In this document: positions 21,872 to 25,712 of the stretch, in pieces | How the letters are laid out: the number at the start of each line of letters is the position of its first letter | How positions within the stretch are numbered: the first letter of the stretch is position 1 | Origin: UBA7185 sp964606855 | GTDB taxonomy: Bacteria > Bacillota > Peptococcia > Peptococcales > Peptococcaceae | NCBI GenBank assembly: GCA_964606855.1 | Contig: CAZSHM010000027.1 | Coordinates: 1 to 25,712 of the forward strand | Length of the DNA: 25,712 nt | Reading direction: 5' to 3' | Notes under the pieces: model-generated | What the model saw: only the letters and a program-made list of their open reading frames with translations | What the model was told of the DNA's origin: nothing | The model's database searches: none | Program-made: the position numbers and the translations under genes

Positions 21872-22711
21872 TCATGCCAGAAAATAACTGCCATCCTCCG
21901 CCCTGAGCGACACATCGCCGCTCAGGATGCGCACCCGGCCGCCCTCGGTGCGCAGAAGAAGCGCTCCGTCTTCGTCCAGGCCCTCAGCCACGCCGCGCTC
22001 CGTCCTCCCCTGCGGGAACTGCACCCGGATCTGACGCCCGATCACACAGGAGAGCGCCATCCAGCGGTCGCGGATTGCCGCGAACCCTTCCTCCGCCAGA
22101 ACGCGGCAGCCATCCTCCAGCTGCCGGAGCACCGCGCCCAAGAGCCGTGCCCGATCCACATCCGCCGCGCCCGCCAAAGCAAGCGATGTGGCCTTTTCCC
22201 GTACATCCGGGGGAAAATCCTCCGCCTTCTGCCGCATGTTGATCCCAATCCCGGCGATCAGGAGAGATTGCTCCGGCACAAATTCCAGCAAGATGCCGCA
22301 GAGTTTGCGTCCGTCCAAGAGTACATCGTTGGGCCATTTCACTTTTGCGGCAAGATCCGTCTCCATGCGAACGGCCTGCGCAGTCGCCACCGCCGCCACG
22401 AAGGAGTACTGCGCGGCATATTCCGGCGAGACTTCCGGCTCCAGAATGGCCGAAAACCAGAGCCCCGCCCCGTCTTCAGACTGCCATGACCGCCCCAGTC
22501 TCCCTTTTCCGGCGGTCTGGCGCTCGGCCGTGACCACCGTGCCCGCGCCCCATCCGGCCGAAATCAGTCTGCGTGCCTCTTCGTTCGTAGAATCTACCTC
22601 CGCACGGCAGTGAATCCGCTCCGGCGCAAAACTATTTCTTCCCCGTCCGGGCTGAGTCGAGCGCAAATACGCGCCGATCGCCCGCGGCTCCAGAGGTTCC
22701 TGCAATTCCAT
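21872..22711 (-). CDS. birA: Biotin--[acetyl-CoA-carboxylase] ligase, monofunctional
   Basis: A 279-aa cytosolic enzyme that activates biotin as biotinyl-AMP and attaches it to carboxylase carrier lysines. The catalytic domain shows DSTNEEARRL (40-49), the adenylate loop TAGKGRLGRSW (66-76), KWPNDVLLDGRKLCGILLE (125-143) and IAGIGINM. The C-terminal SH3-like domain is present. The N-terminus is only about 35 residues and has no winged helix, so unlike E. coli or B. subtilis BirA it should not repress biotin genes itself. ATG at 22711 has GGAGG a few nt before it. The small membrane protein lies downstream on the same strand; the promoter in the divergent gap with rpmB was not identified with confidence. 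Confidence 0.94.
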   Translation of the reverse strand: MELQEPLEPRAIGAYLRSTQPGRGRNSFAPERIHCRAEVDSTNEEARRLISAGWGAGTVVTAERQTAGKGRLGRSWQSEDGAGLWFSAILEPEVSPEYAAQYSFVAAVATAQAVRMETDLAAKVKWPNDVLLDGRKLCGILLEFVPEQSLLIAGIGINMRQKAEDFPPDVREKATSLALAGAADVDRARLLGAVLRQLEDGCRVLAEEGFAAIRDRWMALSCVIGRQIRVQFPQGRTERGVAEGLDEDGALLLRTEGGRVRILSGDVSLRAEDGSYFLA

Positions 22712-22826
22712 GTGGCCTCCTCCGTTTCTTTCAACCCGATCCGGATTTTTCGTTTTCGCCGCGACGACTCCCCGATCGGTTTTATCCGGCCCGGGAGGAA
22801 AATCACGGGGAAATGCAAAATTCCGC

Positions 22827-22855
22827 TTGCATTCGATCCTGCTTTCTGCTATAAT
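22827..22855 (+). promoter_or_regulatory. Sigma-A promoter of rpmB
   Basis: TTGCAT (22827-22832), 17 nt, TATAAT (22850-22855). Strong, as expected for a ribosomal protein gene. The transcript would start near 22862. Confidence 0.75.
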
Positions 22856-22898
22856 GTGGCAAGTGATTTCTGAAGAGCGATTTCACGATAGCACAGAG

Positions 22899-22959
22899 CC
22901 GGTTCTGGCGAATCAGAACGGTTCGTCCCGGGCAAACCAATCGCGCACAGCGCCGTGCG
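22899..22959 (+). promoter_or_regulatory. Two hairpins in the rpmB leader
   Basis: The 120-nt leader holds GTTCTG (22902-22907) / CAGAAC (22914-22919), extended by CC/GG across a bulged G, and CGCAC (22944-22948) / GTGCG (22955-22959), the latter 6 nt before the AAAGGAGGT ribosome binding site. They may serve autoregulation by L28 or simply be mRNA structure. Confidence 0.35.
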
Positions 22960-22982
22960 TATCGCAAAGGAGGTGTACACGA

Positions 22983-23174
22983 ATGTCCAGAAAATGCGAA
23001 ATTTGCGGTAAGGGCGGCAGTGTCGGAATGCAGGTCAGCCACTCCCATATTCGGACAAAGAAAAAATGGCTGCCAAATATCCAGAAAGTCAGAGTTGTCG
23101 TGGACGGCACACCGAAACGGATCAACGTCTGCACGCGTTGCCTGCGCTCCGGAAAAGTTCAGAGAGCAAACTGA
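22983..23174 (+). CDS. rpmB: 50S ribosomal protein L28, zinc-type
   Basis: A 63-aa ribosomal protein. The sequence begins MSRKCEICGKG and contains SHSHIRTKKKWLPNIQKVRV and RINVCTRCLRSGKV, all characteristic of bL28. The CxxC pairs (Cys5/Cys8 and the CTRC pair near 50-53) make it the zinc-binding C+ form, in contrast to zinc-free paralogues induced by zinc shortage. ATG at 22983 with AAAGGAGGT 8 nt upstream. Monocistronic, between a strong promoter and a clear terminator. Confidence 0.97.
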   Translation: MSRKCEICGKGGSVGMQVSHSHIRTKKKWLPNIQKVRVVVDGTPKRINVCTRCLRSGKVQRAN

Positions 23175-23181
23175 CAATTTC

Positions 23182-23210
23182 GCACCTTGTGATCGGCAGG
23201 GTGCTTTTTT
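23182..23210 (+). terminator. Intrinsic terminator of rpmB
   Basis: GCACCTTG (23182-23189) pairs with CAGGGTGC (23197-23204), with one G-U pair and a 7-nt loop, followed by six Ts (23205-23210), 8 nt after the rpmB stop codon. Confidence 0.85.
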
Positions 23211-23304
23211 CATGCTCGCTTACCGCGCTTCCGCTCCTTTCACGATCTGCCCTGCGCCGGTTTTCTGCCGCTTCCGGCGGAACTCTCCCGCTCGACGGCG
23301 CGCC

Positions 23305-24114
23305 TCACAGCGGGATCTGCTGCGGTTTGCCTCCCGCGTAGAGTGTATAATGGGTAAAGCCGCATTCCCGCAGCAGCGCTTCTGCCCGGTCGAACCCATA
23401 ACCCAGATAGCGCGGCGTGTGCGCATCGCTCCCCACGGTGACCTGTTCCCCGCCCAGACTGCGGTAGAGTTGCAAAATCTTCTTATGGGGATGTGGAAAG
23501 TCCAATCCCTTGTAGAGGCTGCCCGTGTTGATCTCGATGCCTTTCCCCTTTTCGATCAGCAGCGCCAACAATTCCCGAAAAATGTCATAATAGTCCATCG
23601 GATCATAACAGGCATCTTGATGTGGGCCGTAACGAACCACGTAGTCCAGATGCCCGTAAACATGAAAGCAGTCAAAAGTTCGCACGTTTTGCAAAATGGA
23701 GAGGAAATACGCCTCGTATGCCTCCCGTTCCGTCCTCCCGGCATAGTACTCCGGATAGTAGGGATCCACCCCGTCCACCAGATGGGAAGATCCGATTATA
23801 AAGTCAAAAGGATACCGCTCCGCAAAGCGCTTTGTCTCTTCCGCGACGGAAGCTTGCAGGCCCAGTTCCAAGCCGATGCGCACTTCAATCCGATCCCGGT
23901 ACGCATCGCGCAGCGCTTCCAGGCGCTGCGTGTAGGCATCCAGATCCAGCTGGAAATCATATCCCACCTCGTTCATCGAATATCCCACATCGTGGTGATC
24001 CGTGAGATAAAAGCAGCGTCTCCCTTGGGCGATCGCTGCCTCAAGCATCGACTCCGCAGGCGTGACGGAATCACTGGAAAAGTTCGAGTGAACATGGCAA
24101 TCTGCCGCCAACAT
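23305..24114 (-). CDS. PHP-domain phosphatase, histidinol-phosphatase (HisK) family
   Basis: A 269-aa cytosolic metal-dependent phosphoesterase. The PHP motifs are visible: DCHVHSNFSSDS near the start, YLTDHHDVGY, the glutamate in GLELGLQ, IIGSSHLVDG, HVYGHLDYVVRYG and VGSDAHTPRYLG near the end. The closest known relatives are HisK-type histidinol phosphatases of Gram-positive bacteria, but no other histidine gene is present, so the substrate is uncertain. The ATG at 24114 has GGAG 10 nt upstream. A GTG at 24123 overlapping the previous stop (GTGA) is the alternative start and would add three residues. It is the last gene of an apparent rluB - small protein - PHP operon. Confidence 0.88.
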   Translation of the reverse strand: MLAADCHVHSNFSSDSVTPAESMLEAAIAQGRRCFYLTDHHDVGYSMNEVGYDFQLDLDAYTQRLEALRDAYRDRIEVRIGLELGLQASVAEETKRFAERYPFDFIIGSSHLVDGVDPYYPEYYAGRTEREAYEAYFLSILQNVRTFDCFHVYGHLDYVVRYGPHQDACYDPMDYYDIFRELLALLIEKGKGIEINTGSLYKGLDFPHPHKKILQLYRSLGGEQVTVGSDAHTPRYLGYGFDRAEALLRECGFTHYTLYAGGKPQQIPL

Positions 24115-24119
24115 CGTCC

Positions 24120-24353
24120 TCACGCTCCATAACGCTCGATGGCAGCCTCCGCCGCATACCGCGGCTTGCGCGCCGCCATCTGCTGAAAATACGCCGTCCC
24201 CGTATGTCCCTGCTGAGAAGTCGCCTCCGGTCCGTGTCCCAGCAGCAACTGTTTCTCCTCATCGCAGACCGCGCGATCAAAGGCATAACAGGGATTCCTC
24301 CCCGCGTGGGAATCTGCTCCGACAGGGAACACCCCGCACCGGTGCGTGTGCAT
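24120..24353 (-). CDS. Small protein of unknown function (77 aa), coupled to its neighbours
   Basis: The reading frame starts with an ATG one nt after the rluB stop (TGAcATG) and ends in a TGA six nt before the proposed PHP start, filling the space between the two genes exactly. The product is soluble and hydrophilic, with four histidines and three cysteines, two of them near the start (MHTHRCG) and in GRNPCYAFDRAVCDEEKQ. I do not recognise the family. There is no strong ribosome binding site, which fits translation by reinitiation after rluB. The main doubt is that it may be chance in a GC-rich spacer; the tight spacing on both sides argues for a real gene. Confidence 0.5.
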   Translation of the reverse strand: MHTHRCGVFPVGADSHAGRNPCYAFDRAVCDEEKQLLLGHGPEATSQQGHTGTAYFQQMAARKPRYAAEAAIERYGA

Positions 24354-24354
24354 G

Positions 24355-25104
24355 TCAATCGCCGCCGGCTCTCGGCAGATCCAGCCCCAGCTGCTCACCC
24401 ATCTGCTGCAGTTCCCAAGGGGTCAGATCACGGTACTCCCCCACGCCGACACCCTTCAGATCCAAAATGCCCTCCCGCACCCGTTTCAGTTGCAGCACGG
24501 GATGGCGAATCGCCCGGCACATCCGGCGCACCTGCCGGTTGCGCCCCTCGTGGATGGTGAGTTCCAAAAGCGTGCGGTGCTTTTCTCTGCGCAGGACGCG
24601 TACCTGTGCCGGGGCTGTCCGGCCATCCTCCAGGTCGACACCTTCCCGCAGTCTGCGCAGCTGCTCTTCTGTCACCTGCCCCTGCAGCAGGACCTCGTAC
24701 GTTTTGCGCATTTCAAACTTGGGATGCATCATGCGGTAGGCGAACGCACCATCGTTCGTGAAGAGCAGCAGTCCCTCGGTCTCCCGGTCCAGACGCCCCA
24801 CGGGAAAGACACGCTCCGGCACATCGGCGAGCAGATCCATCACCGTCGGACGGCCCTGAGGATCCCGCACCGTGCTCACGTACCCCGCAGGTTTGTAGAG
24901 CATCATGTAGCGCATCCGCTCCGCGCGGCGCACTTCGCGGCCATCCACCGTTACGCGGTCCAAGCCTGGCATCACCTTGACGCCCGCCTCGCGCACCGTC
25001 TCGCCGTTGACCGCCACCCGCCCCGCACGGATCAGCTCCTCGGATGCCCGCCGAGAGGCGACGCCCGCTTCTGCCAAATATTTTTGCAAACGCTCCTCCG
25101 CCAC
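24355..25104 (-). CDS. rluB: Pseudouridine synthase, RluB/RsuA family
   Basis: A 249-aa enzyme that isomerises uridine in rRNA; family members act on 23S position 2605 (RluB) or on 16S (RsuA). The N-terminal S4 RNA-binding domain (about 1-60) is RLQKYLAEAGVASRRASEEL. The catalytic aspartate is Asp106 in PVGRLDRETEGLLLFTNDG, and the C-terminal block is HEGRNRQVRRMCRAI. The GTG start at 25104 is supported by GGAGGA seven nt upstream. In many Firmicutes the gene follows scpAB and spoIIM-like genes; here it heads its own operon. RluB is favoured over RsuA by the S4 sequence and general similarity, with moderate certainty. Confidence 0.92.
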   Translation of the reverse strand: MAEERLQKYLAEAGVASRRASEELIRAGRVAVNGETVREAGVKVMPGLDRVTVDGREVRRAERMRYMMLYKPAGYVSTVRDPQGRPTVMDLLADVPERVFPVGRLDRETEGLLLFTNDGAFAYRMMHPKFEMRKTYEVLLQGQVTEEQLRRLREGVDLEDGRTAPAQVRVLRREKHRTLLELTIHEGRNRQVRRMCRAIRHPVLQLKRVREGILDLKGVGVGEYRDLTPWELQQMGEQLGLDLPRAGGD

Positions 25105-25224
25105 AGCGCATCCTCCGTTCGCTGTTTTTTCTCTTCCGCGCTGCACTGTCGCCTGCGATCTGTGCCGCCCTTATGCTTCTGCCATTCCGCGACACGCATT
25201 CCCCAGAATTTGCACCGCATGAAT

Positions 25225-25253
25225 ATTTTACCCCGGCAAACGCCAAAATTCAA
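25225..25253 (-). promoter_or_regulatory. Sigma-A promoter of the rluB operon
   Basis: On the minus strand TTGAAT (25248-25253), 17 nt, TAAAAT (25225-25230). The leader to the GTG start is about 115 nt with no obvious structure. Confidence 0.6.
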
Positions 25254-25500
25254 CAAAAAAAATCAATGGGTTCTGCTGAGCCAGCTTTCCATCCGATCAA
25301 CACTCCGATCAAAACGCATCCACCTGCGCTCGGTCGCCATCGTCCCGCACACAGTTACGACCCCCTTTGCCGCAGCACCTCCCATATCCCTTGCAATCTC
25401 CTCCGGGGTTTTACTACAATAACTGGGATGCGGAGTGAAGCCGCCCGTCCTAGCAGTCCTCCCCGCCGTGCGCGAGCACTGCGCAGGAGGGAAAACTCCA
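25254..25500. other. Stretch with no recognisable gene
   Basis: A minus-strand frame is open from 25544 to 25263 but has no convincing ribosome binding site and its translation (for example FTPHPSYCSKTPEEIARDM) matches nothing I know. It runs on from the DUF4143-like remnant in the same frame, so it may be decayed or rearranged 3' sequence of that gene. Confidence 0.5.
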
Positions 25501-25712
25501 CCGAAGAACTGCCGGAACGAATAGTCCCGGTGCAACAATTCCAAATAGACAACATGTTCTAACCGCTAGCCCCGGTGGCCGCGGTCCGCATCGCGATAAC
25601 CCAAGTAAGAGATTGCGAAATCCTAAATCCACAATGCAGTTTTTTTCAAGTGTTTTCAGCAACTGCTTCCTTAGGCTTCCCTTGCCTGCTGCCTGCTGGA
25701 AAAAGACGTGTT
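25501..25712 (-). pseudogene. Decayed DUF4143-type AAA ATPase gene (3' part, runs off the window)
   Basis: On the minus strand one frame reads KQLLKTLEKNCIVDLGFRNL, then LLG. After a one-base shift near 25599 the next frame reads LGYRDADRGH, then meets a TAG (25566-25568), then RLEHVVYLELLHRDYSFRQ. Put together these match the C-terminal region of AAA ATPases with a DUF4143 domain, whose usual form I recall as close to YYIVDTGLRNLLLGYRDADIGHILENVVYLELLRRGY. The frameshift and the stop show that the gene is broken, and what follows no longer resembles the family. The part upstream lies outside the window. GC content drops here, in keeping with a gene of foreign origin. The family call rests on memory of the consensus. 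Confidence 0.7.

Noticed and set aside
1..25712. Frequent GATC and GGATCC sequences
   Set aside because: They often arise from Asp/Ile codon pairs in the coding frames; without a count against expectation there is no basis for a claim.

Overview
The window looks like a piece of a draft genome from a GC-rich, spore-forming, anaerobic Firmicute (Bacillota), most likely Clostridia in the broad sense. The reasons are a spoVS gene with a good sigma-H-type promoter, a rubredoxin-first (reverse) rubrerythrin, strong AGGAGG ribosome binding sites, sigma-A promoters close to consensus, several TTG/GTG starts, and the gene pairs greA-lysS and ymdB-spoVS. It is chromosomal housekeeping sequence. I see no rRNA, tRNA, CRISPR array, phage or intact insertion sequence. 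A run of 100 N (10826-10925) is an assembly gap, so neighbours across it are not proven to be adjacent.

Layout. 1-1445: an Mrp/NBP35-type Fe-S carrier ATPase followed by an 88-aa gene of unknown function, ending in a bidirectional terminator. 1495-2514 (-): branched-chain aminotransferase. 2691-5453 (+): a compact osmoprotectant-type ABC importer operon (permease, lipoprotein, ATPase). 5454-5811: no protein gene, but a convincing minus-strand promoter, palindrome/hairpin and intrinsic terminator that together outline a small RNA of about 100 nt. 5812-10671 (-): a Dabb protein, a LUD-domain protein, spoVS, ymdB, and a three-gene set DUF4125 / DUF4037 / TPR (transcribed TPR first). After the gap, 11043-14394 (-): DAHP synthase, lysyl-tRNA synthetase and GreA. 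14703-15704 (+): glyceraldehyde-3-phosphate dehydrogenase, divergent from greA. Then ogt (-), glutamine-dependent NAD synthetase (+), rubrerythrin (-), oligoendopeptidase F (+), a small four-helix membrane protein (-), biotin-protein ligase (-), ribosomal protein L28 (+), a PHP-family phosphatase, a 77-aa coupled small protein and an RluB-type pseudouridine synthase (all -). The right edge holds a decayed DUF4143-type ATPase.

How the parts relate. Most units are single genes or short operons with their own promoter and terminator, and convergent neighbours often share one bidirectional hairpin. The more unusual items are the candidate small RNA with a Rex-like palindrome at its 5' end, the TPR-DUF4037-DUF4125 operon whose DUF4037 member carries a nucleotidyltransferase-like GS...DHDW motif, and a GAPDH whose NAD-selecting residues are replaced by Ser/Ser/Arg. 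All functional statements come from reading the sequence and from memory of the families; no database search was run.
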